Source of the DNA: Dictyobacter vulcani
Lineage (GTDB): Bacteria; Chloroflexota; Ktedonobacteria; Ktedonobacterales; Ktedonobacteraceae
Direction of reading: 5' to 3'
DNA length: 64,000 nt
NCBI RefSeq assembly: GCF_008974265.1
Contig: NZ_BKZW01000002.1
Span: 496,001 to 560,000 of the forward strand
The translations under genes and the position numbers were made by a program. The notes under the pieces are model-generated. The model was not told the origin of the DNA, searched no databases, and saw only the letters and a list, made by a program, of their open reading frames with translations. This document shows, one piece after another, positions 38,701 through 46,843 of the stretch. How positions within the stretch are numbered: position 1 is the stretch's first letter; the number at the start of each line of letters is the position of its first letter.

Positions 38701-41468
38701 GGAGTATGATCAATTCCTTTGGCGCGGGCGGATCCTATGCGAATCTAATCATTGAGGAATACATCGCAGATCCTGTTGTCAGTCTGCCCAGTTCTGCATC
38801 TTCGCAAGAATCGCTTTTCATTTTTTCAGCCAGAACGCCATGGAGTCTCAGAAAATATCTTGAAAAGATGCGTATATTCCTGCGCAAAAATCCCTTCTTA
38901 GATATGGGAGACATTGCTCGAAGCTTGCAAAAACTCAATCATGGTCTGGAACACCGAGTGGCTATTCTGTCATCATCGATAGATGACCTCATAGTTAAAC
39001 TGGATACCGTGCAAACAGCGAGCACAGGTGTGCAAGAATGCGATATCTACACCTCCTTTGATCACACATCCTCCCATGTCGATGTGACGGATGCATTTAC
39101 TATCCTGCAATTGCTGGAAAAAAAGAATCTCAGACAGGTGGCTCGGCATTGGGTCGCAGGAGCAAGAATAGATTTTAAACCCCTCTATAAAATTCAGGGA
39201 ACAGCATGGGTTGATCTACCTCATTATGTGTTCGATCACCAGATGGCCTTTCGTTTTGTTGACGACCATGTATTTGCCGAAGATGAGCATGATGAAGAGC
39301 CAGCACCATATCGAAGCGACAAAGTACCAGCTATTGTGACGACTGCTGGGGACAAGAAGCACCGTATCCTCGAAAGGTATGCATACGACGACCCTTATCT
39401 CAAGGGCCATCAAATGAATGGTGAGCAGGTACTGATCGGAGCGACGTATGGAAGCCTGGCCGTAAAAGCTTTTTTCCACCTCTTTCCCGATCAACATAGT
39501 ATATGCATGCGCAATCTCACATATATCGAACCGGTTGCCGTGAATGAAAACCAACAAGTGGAAGTGAAAGTGGAGAGTTTGCAAAAAGGTACCACGACTG
39601 CTTTTCAAGTTCTCTATCGTCACACATCCGCAGATGCATGGAAGCCAACCGCAACTGGCCAATACGAAAAAGCGCCTTTTGAAGGCAGATATTGCGATAT
39701 ACAGCATATACAAAGCACCCTACAAGAATTCCAGGATGTGGATCGGATATACAAGCGCGGTAAGGGTCTGGTCGAGTGGGGAGACATATTCAAGCGCATT
39801 ACATGCGTGTATATAGGACCTGACCAGGTACTTGCCCACATCGACTGTGCGCCAGGCAAGCAAGAAGACACGCACACCTATGAGTTAAACCCACTTATTA
39901 CCAATACCGCGTATCTCGCCATGATGTATGTGTTGGAGCAAGCACATGTCGAAGGAGGCTTTTTGCCATTTAGCATTAATGAGATCCAGTTCGCAAAGAA
40001 TAAGACATTTACGAATGGTTGGTTGCACATAAAATTAGTAAAAATTTCAGGTGAAGTTGTAATATTCGACGTGGATGCAATCAATGAAGTGTCTGAAGTA
40101 GTGGTCTGCTACACAGGCTATGCATTAAAGAGGAATTACATCGCTAGCAATACCCGCGAAAGCAAAGAAGGCAGCGGCAGTCGTATGCCAGAACTCCAGC
40201 ACCCCATGCCGCCCTCGTATGCGAATGATACCTCTAGCATGAATGATATTGCTAGAAAAATCATGAAATATTTGTCTGATAAACTGAGCAATACCGTCGC
40301 TGATACTGCACAATTATGCGACATCGAAGTGAGCTGGATGGAACTAGGGTTAGATTCTTCTCGCCTGCTTGCAATGACGCATGAAATCGAAGAAGAAACA
40401 AAGATCGAATTAAATTCAACCTTACTGTTTGAATATCCGAATATCAAAGAACTGACAGAATTCTTTGCTAGAGAACATGCAGAAATATTTATCCAATTAT
40501 TGGAACGTGCTCCCGTTGAAAAGAGCAACAGACTTTCTATAGAGCAGATACGTAAAGAGTTTCCTGAGCTTGTGCACCTCAACAGAAAATACCAGGGACA
40601 GCCCGTATTCTGGTTTCATGCCGGACAAGGTGGAGTAGAGATATACCAGACGATTGCCCAAAGGAGCCCACGGCCTTTTTACGGAATCCGTGCACGGGGA
40701 TATATGGACAATCAGGTCCCAATTCGAGGGATCAAAAAAATGGCCACCTATTACATTGATATCATGCGCTCTGTACAGCCGGAAGGTCCCTATGATGTCG
40801 GAGGATATTCTTTAGGAGGGATGGTAGCGTATGAAATTACGCGCCAATTGCAACAGGCGGGACAAAAAGTGAACACCATGGTCATGATTGATGTCCCAGG
40901 TGGTCCAATATTTAGAGAGCAACGACCTTCTGCTAAATCTTTAATTTTGCAAGCGGTCAATACAATGCTGTCTTCTCTAGTGAAAGATGCGGAGCAATGG
41001 GATCAGCACCTCATCAGTGTTGAAGAAATCGATCTCAACTCAGGGGATGAGGCGTTTTTGAAGAAGATGATTAGCCTTGCCAATGCACGGGGCCTGACTA
41101 AGACGAAAACACAAATACGTAACCAGATTCAGCAAAATGTCAGGCTGCAAAGAGCTTACGATATTGCAAATTATATAGCTTTACCACTGCCTGACGCAAA
41201 AGCTGTGGATTGTTATTATCTTCGGAATAGCAGTGGTGTGTTCCTTGGTGTCTTAGAGCCATACCTTACCATTCCGAATGACAAAATAGCGCTGGATCGT
41301 ACAGCATACTGGGAAGAATGGGAGCGACTGATGCCCGATTTCCATATCATTGATATAGATGCATCCAACCATATGATGATGTTATCTGAAGCCAGGGCTG
41401 TTGAAGCGATAGCAGAGTTCTGCGAAAGCTTCTACGTTGGTCGTGAGATCTATGCATCATCGCTGTGA
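35790..41468 (+). CDS. trans-AT PKS gene C: cMT-ACP-KS0-DH*-ACP-thioesterase (terminal protein)
   Basis: The start at ATG 35790 has AAGGAAGG just upstream, 15 nt after the stop of gene B. Domains by nt: C-methyltransferase (35800-36860, EIGAGTGG), completing the DH-KR module left open by gene B; ACP (37010-37270, GIDSI); KS (37455-38770) with Cys in SSACSSS but Ala in place of the HGTGT His (38382-38384, reads AANGS), hence predicted non-elongating; a DH-like fold (39370-40130) keeping His in HQMNG but lacking Pro and the Asp/Gln pair (NPLITNTAY); ACP (40240-40510, GLDSS); thioesterase (40600-41440) with Ser in GYSLGG and a C-terminal SNHMMM His. The TE hydrolyses or cyclises the finished chain. 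What KS0 and the degenerate DH do before release is open: they may be relics, or may serve a cyclisation or isomerisation. Confidence 0.92.
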   Translation: MSNVEQLLYKVVWGQLQCIGFFTEKSVAVDLKTESRLPDLYRRWIEETAAILTRNHYLKQEGERYIALDPTRLDMDTVWQAWDEQKATLLADSNMKAMVTLVDATVRALPDILSGKVLATDIIFPDSSMELVEGVYKQNQVADYFNEVLADTLVAYIQECLKSEPGMALRILEIGAGTGGTSVTVFQKLKSYQDYIQEYCYSDVSRAFLLHAEREYGPYNPYLTYRIFNVETPIIEQDIAAGSYDVVIAANVLHATKDIRQTLRNAKAVLKNNGLLLLNEINSNNIFSHLTFGLLEGWWRYEDPALRIAGCPSLYPETWRRVLENEGFRDVSFMAEEDHDLGQQIIVAESDGVIRHRKQPKAGDIAVKPVAIQHAQEEISYNHGPHVLQEEKSSAHALPAKPEIYVPISDDLLAGRTLQFIKETLAKAIKLSPERIEADASFEKYGIDSILQVNFIRELEKVTGDLPKTILFEYSNAQELVEYLIKNHTKKLREWISPPNNAAPPVPEASVSVTPAVQVASFSVKPDRFLASQQVERTNQEQNAQIQQGNERTQETDDIAIIGISGRYPLSNTLEELWEHLKAGQNCITEVATDRWKNSFLNRLSKDRPRKTDTKYYGGFLASIDRFDYQLFEVNRQQVMEMAPEIRLFLEVVWETFENAGYSKFRLNELQSRQQKGVGVFVGNMYNQYFLSIPSLEQAVLSSNGTDWHIANRISHFFNLTGPSLAISSACSSSLTAIHLACESLKQQSCSMAIAGGINLALDPSKYAVLQRAHLLGSGNESKSFGISDGFIPGEGVGSVLLKPLSRAIQDHDHIYAVIKSSSVNHSGGRQMYAAPDPKQQAQLITNSIWQSGIDPTTIGYVESAANGSELGDSIEVIALQQAFAHYTEKKQFCALGSVKSNLGHLEAASGVSQLSKVLLQMEHATLVPSINAKPINPNIKLEKTAFYLQQATEPWKQPLDSRTGKNLPRRSMINSFGAGGSYANLIIEEYIADPVVSLPSSASSQESLFIFSARTPWSLRKYLEKMRIFLRKNPFLDMGDIARSLQKLNHGLEHRVAILSSSIDDLIVKLDTVQTASTGVQECDIYTSFDHTSSHVDVTDAFTILQLLEKKNLRQVARHWVAGARIDFKPLYKIQGTAWVDLPHYVFDHQMAFRFVDDHVFAEDEHDEEPAPYRSDKVPAIVTTAGDKKHRILERYAYDDPYLKGHQMNGEQVLIGATYGSLAVKAFFHLFPDQHSICMRNLTYIEPVAVNENQQVEVKVESLQKGTTTAFQVLYRHTSADAWKPTATGQYEKAPFEGRYCDIQHIQSTLQEFQDVDRIYKRGKGLVEWGDIFKRITCVYIGPDQVLAHIDCAPGKQEDTHTYELNPLITNTAYLAMMYVLEQAHVEGGFLPFSINEIQFAKNKTFTNGWLHIKLVKISGEVVIFDVDAINEVSEVVVCYTGYALKRNYIASNTRESKEGSGSRMPELQHPMPPSYANDTSSMNDIARKIMKYLSDKLSNTVADTAQLCDIEVSWMELGLDSSRLLAMTHEIEEETKIELNSTLLFEYPNIKELTEFFAREHAEIFIQLLERAPVEKSNRLSIEQIRKEFPELVHLNRKYQGQPVFWFHAGQGGVEIYQTIAQRSPRPFYGIRARGYMDNQVPIRGIKKMATYYIDIMRSVQPEGPYDVGGYSLGGMVAYEITRQLQQAGQKVNTMVMIDVPGGPIFREQRPSAKSLILQAVNTMLSSLVKDAEQWDQHLISVEEIDLNSGDEAFLKKMISLANARGLTKTKTQIRNQIQQNVRLQRAYDIANYIALPLPDAKAVDCYYLRNSSGVFLGVLEPYLTIPNDKIALDRTAYWEEWERLMPDFHIIDIDASNHMMMLSEARAVEAIAEFCESFYVGREIYASSL

Positions 41469-41509
41469 GTATCCTGTTATCTGTGTAAACAATAATGAGA
41501 GGATCCTTT

Positions 41510-41555
41510 ATCACCTTGAACTCTACAAACTTTGGCTTGTAGAGTTCAAGGTGAT
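41510..41555. terminator. perfect 19-bp inverted repeat between convergent genes
   Basis: Stem arms at 41510-41528 and 41537-41555 are perfectly complementary around an 8-nt loop. The element lies 41 nt after the TE stop and 33 nt before the end of the convergent FBP gene, so a two-way terminator is likely. There is no U-run on either side, so it could instead be a protein-binding or RNA-stabilising hairpin. Confidence 0.7.
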
Positions 41556-41588
41556 CTATATGCGTATTATCTGGTCTGGAAACTGCTA

Positions 41589-42260
41589 TTATTTTGAAAT
41601 ATCTTCAATAAAGCTTTCCAACGCATCAAGTTCGGTGATCTGGACGTTGCAGGCTTTGTTGTCCAGACAGATATACTGGCCTACTGATCTGTAATAATCG
41701 GGTGAATGAGAGCTCCTGGTTTTGGCGACGGCAGAGAAAAAGGCTGCTTCGCCTGGTTTTTTGCAGAAGGCGCAGACGCCGGTCTTGTTCGTAGATGTAT
41801 ATTGACCTTCGATACCAATCAGCTTGCCAGAAGATTTCTTATCTGATTGAGGCTGACGATAATAAACGAGGTATTTTTTATTGGTTGCTGAGTCGGTCCA
41901 GGTAAAATACGTCAAGGGGTGTTTCTCAAGATCAGAAAGATCAGGAATACGCAGCTTTTTAACCTTAGGGAACAGGCGCTTTAACTGAGGTTCAGTAAGT
42001 GTAGGAAATTTGATTGTACATTGCAGCAGCTTGCTCATATATACCTGAAGTTCTTCTGCTGTTTGTAATTCGCCCAATCTTTCTACCAGGTGTCTTTGTT
42101 CTCCACTGAGTCCAGGACAAGCATCAAGCACTTTGCTTAGTGCGGTATATTTCACTGTTTCCACGACCTGGTTGTCAGAACAGGTTTTTATGGTAGATAT
42201 GACTAGCTTGGCCTGGCGCACAATATAGTTATACTGGTGATTTTGTAAGAAAAGATCCAT
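41589..42260 (-). CDS. FusB/FBP-type elongation factor G-binding protein
   Basis: About 223 residues from ATG 42260, close to the roughly 213 of FusB. This start has AAGAGGT five bases upstream and is preferred over ATG 42278. The N-terminal half is helical. The C-terminal half has the zinc-finger layout of the FBP C-terminal domain: CxxC (CAFC, about residue 166), a His (SSHSPDYY) and a second Cys pair (CLDNKAC). In Staphylococcus, FusB and FusC bind EF-G through this domain and free it from ribosomes stalled by fusidic acid. Chromosomal homologues occur in many bacteria without a proven resistance role. It is convergent with the PKS thioesterase gene, separated by an inverted repeat. I infer either cluster self-protection or a general translation factor that happens to be adjacent. 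Family assignment rests on recognition, not on a search. Confidence 0.75.
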   Translation of the reverse strand: MDLFLQNHQYNYIVRQAKLVISTIKTCSDNQVVETVKYTALSKVLDACPGLSGEQRHLVERLGELQTAEELQVYMSKLLQCTIKFPTLTEPQLKRLFPKVKKLRIPDLSDLEKHPLTYFTWTDSATNKKYLVYYRQPQSDKKSSGKLIGIEGQYTSTNKTGVCAFCKKPGEAAFFSAVAKTRSSHSPDYYRSVGQYICLDNKACNVQITELDALESFIEDISK

Positions 42261-42557
42261 CTTATACCTCTTATCCATGAAACCATGAAACTACCGCCAG
42301 ACTCCTGTGGAGCTCTTGAATGTGGCATGTAACGCATTTTTTAATCTTCGGGTATGAAAATAACATAACTATCAATTTTTGTCAATTCTATCGCAATCTT
42401 TCGTTCTCATTCACACACTGCAAAGAGAATTGAGCCGAGGGCCTGTAAACGGTGCCCATGCATACCCGTTCCTCGATAGCTTTTGAAGAGTCAAATCGAT
42501 AATGATTTGCTTTTAAGGGCTCTATCAACTTCTCCTGGACGGCCACATCTAGAGGAG

Positions 42558-42583
42558 GGCCCTGATATGCGCATATCAGGGCC
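42558..42583. repeat. perfect 26-bp palindrome
   Basis: The sequence from 42558 to 42583 is its own reverse complement (GGCCCTGATATG, then CG, then CATATCAGGGCC). It could be a hairpin terminator, a transposon-end hairpin or an operator. It has no T-run and lies about 300 bp from the FBP start. Confidence 0.75.
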
Positions 42584-42637
42584 AGAAATGATGGAGATTA
42601 GTTTCAAGATTATTTTGCTACCTGCAACCTCGATCTC

Positions 42638-43103
42638 GTGACACTCCGCACGCCCTGAAGAGGCGGCGGCTTCTTGTACTCCTACGTAGTCGGCCCCCTG
42701 AGTCGGTGCCTCGTTGAGGCAACTCGTTGAAGACCGTAGTGGGTGAGGAATACACTCAAGCACAGATCCACACATCTGCTCGCTTGAAGGGCGGTGCCAT
42801 GCCTGTTCACCGTTTCATGCCGTACCCGACGGGTGTGCAGCCAACGTCGGGTGTTTGGCGACCTGGAAAGGGTGAACACCTTTCTCTTTCGAAAACTGAT
42901 GCATGCATCAGTGGGAGGCTTTTCTTGAACGATTTTGCCTGGCAACACTTCCTAAGGCCGTACAGCCTGTGCTGTCGTGCCTTCGTTGCACCTATGCAGT
43001 ATAATCCAACCATGCATTCTATGCAACAAGCAAGGGCTAAAGCCCAGGAGTAACCCGCCTATCCGCCTGGGTTTAAACCACAGCGCCTTGCGGCGGGTTA
43101 CGC
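42638..43103 (-). mobile_element. possible IS200/IS605-like remnant or structured guide-RNA-type region
   Basis: Read on the minus strand, one end has stacked hairpins (GTAACCCGCC/GGCGGGTTAC arms at 43050-43059 and 43092-43101; GGGCT-AA-AGCCC at 43034-43045). The other end has an imperfect GC-rich hairpin followed by GGAGTGTCAC (to 42638). Subterminal hairpins and a GTGTCAC-like end recall IS605-type ends and TnpB-associated RNAs. No intact TnpA or TnpB gene is present, so at most this is a decayed or non-autonomous element. Assignment is by resemblance only. Confidence 0.3.
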
Positions 43104-43199
43104 TTTTGTCATATCTTATCTTTGCGTTTTTCTGTGCTGCCAGACGATGATGCTGGCACTTACATTTATGCCACTTCTTCTTTTCTTTTTCAGGCAATG

Positions 43200-44051
43200 T
43201 TATTTGTCTATAGCAGATAAGAAAGCCAGTATGTTGCTTGTGAAAACGTCCGAGAGCATAATCGTATAGTGGTTGGTGCCGGGGATTTCCACTACACGGC
43301 TTCCTCTGATAATACCCTGTACGCGTTCAGCCTCGTCGGCTGTCAGGATGATACCTCGGTCGGGGGCCAGGGTACCCAATGCGGCGCGCGTGATGAGCGT
43401 TGGTGCCTGGATGCGCGGCAAAAGTGCATCCGCATTGATGCTCATGTTGACCGTTATCTCTTCCTCAATGGCTGCTTTGGGAACGCGCGATGTCACGGTA
43501 CCATCAGCATGAACTTCGGCGTCGTAGCGATAATACGCTTCCCAGAAGGGATTCCACTGATGGATCGGCGTTTGCCGTCGTTCTTCTATATACGCGTCAA
43601 GCGAGGGATACACCTGTCCCAGTCGTTGAAGCGAGGCTGCGATGGCTTGTAGCGTATCCGGCGGGACCCGTCCGCCTGCATCCACCAGCACAAGACGACT
43701 CAGGCGCTGGGGGTGAACAGCTGCCAGGAAATACCCGATCTGAGCGCCAAGTGAATGGCCGATAAAATGGACCGCAGGCAGGTTCAGCGCATCACAGAGT
43801 GAGAGCAGATCATTGACATGATAGGGAATGCCGTAACCATGCGGTGGCTTCTCGCTCAGTCCTCGCCCGCGCAAGTCCGGGGCGATGGCGTACCATCCTT
43901 GACTGGCAAGCGCAGGCCCAAGCTGCGTCCATTCCTGGCTACTGGCAGTCAGTCCATGGACAAGCAAGACGGTTCGCTCTGGTCGAGTGAATTCTCCCCA
44001 TGTCTGATAATGTAAGTTAATACCATTGATTTCCAATTGGTGAGTTGGCAT
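43200..44051 (-). CDS. alpha/beta hydrolase fold protein
   Basis: About 283 residues from ATG 44051, which has AAAGAGA upstream; ATG 44069 is an in-frame alternative. It is a compact single-domain hydrolase with no signal peptide, so cytoplasmic. Visible features are HG in LLVHGLTASS (oxyanion region), the nucleophile elbow GHSLGA and the C-terminal His in GTNHYTI; the acid is expected before the cap region. This pattern fits esterases, lactonases and epoxide- or haloalkane-type hydrolases, and the substrate cannot be read from the sequence. It lies downstream of the secreted esterase on the same strand. The apparent overlap of the two genes disappears when the frameshift in the esterase is corrected. 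Confidence 0.88.
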   Translation of the reverse strand: MPTHQLEINGINLHYQTWGEFTRPERTVLLVHGLTASSQEWTQLGPALASQGWYAIAPDLRGRGLSEKPPHGYGIPYHVNDLLSLCDALNLPAVHFIGHSLGAQIGYFLAAVHPQRLSRLVLVDAGGRVPPDTLQAIAASLQRLGQVYPSLDAYIEERRQTPIHQWNPFWEAYYRYDAEVHADGTVTSRVPKAAIEEEITVNMSINADALLPRIQAPTLITRAALGTLAPDRGIILTADEAERVQGIIRGSRVVEIPGTNHYTIMLSDVFTSNILAFLSAIDK

Positions 44052-44086
44052 AGATATATTCTCTTTCATTGCTATTTATGTGGTAG

Positions 44087-44130
44087 CAGAGGCTCGCTTG
44101 CCAGCATATATAGCCGCGAGCGAGCCTCTG
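44087..44130. terminator. hairpin between esterase and hydrolase genes
   Basis: Perfect 12-bp arms at 44087-44098 and 44119-44130 around a 20-nt loop lie between the corrected end of the esterase gene (44153) and the hydrolase start. This may be a terminator or an attenuating hairpin; there is no clear U-run. Confidence 0.5.
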
Positions 44131-44152
44131 TGTTACTGGTGATTGTGTCTGT

Positions 44153-45150
44153 TCAATTACTGAAGCGCATGAAAAAATTGTACATGGCCAGATTTGCGCT
44201 CGGACCCGCGGGATCCCCCAGAGTCCTGATCCGCCAGACCAGGCATGCCCCATGCCATTGACTACCCAATACTCCTCAATCTCCTGACCACTGTTATTGT
44301 TCCAGGTATAGGTGGTATAGGCATGTCCTCCTGAAACCTGTCCATGTGTGGTGGTCGAGGGATTGGAGTAGCTCGCATTATAGGTTCCCCCGGAGGCATC
44401 ATGGTCCGTCTCCATCCACTGCTGAATTACCTGGTCGCCATTGACCGGCCAGACGACAGTATCAACTGTACCCTGGATATCGATGGTGGGGACAACCCGA
44501 GCATAGCGTCCCATCGTTTGATAGGCCAGATCGCCTTGCAGAACAGGAGGAGGGCCACCAGTAACCGAAGCGCTCAGGGAGAAAGCGGTGACGGCCTGAT
44601 ACTCCACGCCAGAATGTACCCCAATTGCGGTGTATAGATCTGGATAGGCTGCCCCCATATTTACCGCCATTGCTCCGCCCGATGAAATACCTGTGATGTA
44701 GACGCGGTGCTTATTGATTGTCCAGCGTGAGGTAGAGTTTTCCACCGTTTGCGTGATGCCAGCAATCTCAGCGGCTTCGTCCAGACCGCGATACTGGTTA
44801 CTCGGCGAGAAAAAATTCCAGCACAGAGCAGGATTGGCAAAGACTTCCTGTTGAAGATAAGCAACAACAAACTGTTTCTGATCCGCCAGTGTATCCATGC
44901 CGGTGTCTGCAGCCATCGTGGATGAATCTACTGTGCACCCAGATAAGACGACGATCAGAGGGACCGATGTTCCTACTTGATAATTGGCCGGAGTATACAC
45001 ATCATAGGTATATAAACCGGCGGAGCCAAAATAACTAAACTGTTGCAATTTCCCGGCGGTGGCAGCGTGGGCGGCCGGGGATCGTTGGAAAAGCAAAAGA
45101 CAACCTACGAAAACAGCCAGAGTGCACCATCGAGTAAAAAGTTTGAACAT
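44153..45150 (-). CDS. secreted PHB-depolymerase-family esterase (frameshifted near its 3' end)
   Basis: ATG 45150 has AAGGAG nine bases upstream. Residues 1-30 form a signal peptide (LAVFVGCLLLF then AHAA). The mature protein looks like the esterase/PHB depolymerase family, with nucleophile Ser in GISSGGAM, Asp in GTVDTVVWP and His in GMGHAWSGG. Secreted members hydrolyse short polyesters or acetyl/feruloyl esters; the substrate here is unknown. The uncorrected frame runs to 44017 with an atypical tail and overlaps the hydrolase gene. Adding one G to the run of five at 44215-44219 (C5 on plus) restores the expected family ending, GDPAGPSANLAMYNFF, with a stop at 44153. I give the corrected end. 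A sequencing indel is more likely than decay. Confidence 0.82.
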
Positions 45151-45286
45151 CTGTGTTCGCTCCTTCGTTCTGTTTGAACAACATCATGTATAACAGAGTC
45201 GCAGTGCTTTCTCATTGACGCACAAGCCAGGAGTGACACTGCGCTGGTAAAGTGGCAAATACGTTGCTTTTTCCATTCCGTGTCTG

Positions 45287-46843
45287 TTATGGTCGTGCCT
45301 GGCGCAGTTCGCTTTTGAGAATCTTGCCCGTGGCGGTCATGGGTAGCGCGGTGCGAAACTCGATCTGGCGCGGGTATTTATAATCGGCCATTGTTTGTTT
45401 GGACCAGGCGATCAGTTCAGCCTCTGAGATTGTCGTTGCTGGCTTGAGGATGACAAAAGCCTTGATTTCCTCGCCGTGACGCTCATGCGGTACGCCGATG
45501 ACAGTTGCTATACTCACTGCCGGATGCGTCATCAAGACTTCTTCGATTTCGCGCGGATACACATTGAAGCCGCCACGAATAATCATATCTTTGACCCGAT
45601 CTGCAATGTAGAAGTAGCCATCTTCATCGCGTCGCCCAATGTCACCCGTATGGAACCAGCCATTGCGCATGGCATCAGCCGTTGCCTCAGCTCGCTTATA
45701 ATAGCCTTTCATAATGTTGTGACCCCTGATCACGACCTCGCCCAATTCGTTCACCCCAACTTCCTCGTCGTTCTGATCCACCAGGCGTACTTCGACGCCC
45801 CAGACAGGTAGTCCGATTGAGCCGGGTTTGATGGTCCGATCGAGGCGATTAAAGGTAGCGACAGGACTGGTTTCGGAGAGCCCATATCCTTCCAGGATGG
45901 TGACCTGAAATTTTTCGTTAAAGGCTCGCATTACCTCCACCGGCATGGCTGCCCCGCCAGAAATCGATATACGCAGGTGGCGCGCAATGTTCTGCAAATC
46001 ATAGGTGTCGGTCCCGGGATAATTAAGCAGAGCCCAGTACATGGTTGGCACTCCCGCAAAAATGCTAACATGCTCCTCTTCCATCAAGCGCAATGTACCT
46101 TCCGGGCTAAAGCGGGGCTGGAGTACCAGGGTAGCCCGATTGTAGATACCCGCGTTCATTTGCACACTCTGCCCAAAAGAGTGAAACAGTGGCAATGCAA
46201 TCAGATGTACATCGTGGTCTACTTTGGGATACATCGTCTCAGAAAGGCGGGCATTGAGGAGCATATTCATGTGGGTCAGTTCCGCTCCTTTGGGCTTACC
46301 TGTGGTGCCGCTGGTGTAGAGAATGACGGCTGTCGCATCCGGGTTTGTCGCAATCGTGTCAAAGGTCGTTGGCAGATCCTGCATGAACTCGGCCAATGTT
46401 GTCGCGCCTGCAATAGGAGATGGTGCAGCTACATCATTGGTCATCAAGCAGAAGTGTGTGCAGCTTTCCACCTCCTGGAAAGCGGTAAACCCCATCTGCC
46501 CGATTGGAAGATCAGGGCTCCCTTCCTGACAGAAATAAGCCTTTGCCTCGCCGTCAGCGAGATGATAGGCGATTTCACGTGGCTTGAGCAGTACATTCAG
46601 AGGAAGAACCACCGCGCCAGCTTTGAGGATGCCATAATAGGCAATAACAAAAAATGGGAGATTCTGGCAACTGAGCGCAACCGTATCCCCCTGACGGATG
46701 CCTGCCTGAACCAGTCCATTGGCCACCTGGTTAGCTGCAGCCTGCAAGGCGGCATACGACAATCTGGTTCCTTCGTAAATAATGGCGGCTCGCTCAGGTA
46801 CTTCGCGTGCACTATCATCAAGCAGGACTGCAAGATTGAGCAT
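45287..46843 (-). CDS. fatty-acyl-CoA / AMP-dependent acid-CoA ligase
   Basis: 518 residues from ATG 46843, chosen over 46888 because AAAGGAGAG precedes it at normal spacing and the family's N-terminus (LNLAVLLDDSA) begins here. ANL-superfamily enzyme: P-loop-like YTSGTTGKPKG, GYGLSE, the TGD of WFHTGD, hinge DRVKDMIIRGGFNVYP and the catalytic Lys in TATGKILKSEL. It should activate a carboxylic acid, most likely a fatty acid, to the acyl-AMP and then the CoA ester in the cytoplasm. No carrier-protein domain is fused. It is divergent from the BTAD regulator gene, with about 280 bp between the two starts and no operator I can define. A link to PKS precursor supply is possible but unsupported. 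Confidence 0.93.
   Translation of the reverse strand: MLNLAVLLDDSAREVPERAAIIYEGTRLSYAALQAAANQVANGLVQAGIRQGDTVALSCQNLPFFVIAYYGILKAGAVVLPLNVLLKPREIAYHLADGEAKAYFCQEGSPDLPIGQMGFTAFQEVESCTHFCLMTNDVAAPSPIAGATTLAEFMQDLPTTFDTIATNPDATAVILYTSGTTGKPKGAELTHMNMLLNARLSETMYPKVDHDVHLIALPLFHSFGQSVQMNAGIYNRATLVLQPRFSPEGTLRLMEEEHVSIFAGVPTMYWALLNYPGTDTYDLQNIARHLRISISGGAAMPVEVMRAFNEKFQVTILEGYGLSETSPVATFNRLDRTIKPGSIGLPVWGVEVRLVDQNDEEVGVNELGEVVIRGHNIMKGYYKRAEATADAMRNGWFHTGDIGRRDEDGYFYIADRVKDMIIRGGFNVYPREIEEVLMTHPAVSIATVIGVPHERHGEEIKAFVILKPATTISEAELIAWSKQTMADYKYPRQIEFRTALPMTATGKILKSELRQARP

Larger units (their letters stand above)
42261..43199. other. 939-bp non-coding stretch with several inverted repeats
   Basis: No convincing gene is present; short open frames on both strands overlap each other and resemble no family I know. 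The first part (42279-42480) is AT-rich and should hold the FBP promoter. The rest contains a 26-bp palindrome, a TGCCTC/GAGGCA hairpin at 42707-42721 and several inverted repeats near 43034-43101, described in the next two entries. Confidence 0.6.

Noticed and set aside
41437-41694. 85-codon plus-strand open frame after the thioesterase
   Set aside because: It overlaps the TE end, the hairpin and the antisense of the FBP gene, has no ribosome site and shows no family likeness.
41589-42260. Calling the FBP protein a fibronectin-binding adhesin
   Set aside because: The historic family name misleads. The protein has no signal peptide, and the Cys/His zinc-finger layout is that of EF-G-binding FusB-like proteins.
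42491-43197. Several short open frames on both strands as genes
   Set aside because: They overlap one another, lack ribosome sites and have compositions that fit structured non-coding DNA. I could not show a TnpB reading frame.
45287-46843. Acyl-CoA ligase as the PKS starter-loading enzyme
   Set aside because: It is separated from the cluster, on the opposite strand, grouped with hydrolases and has the usual motifs of general fatty-acid ligases.
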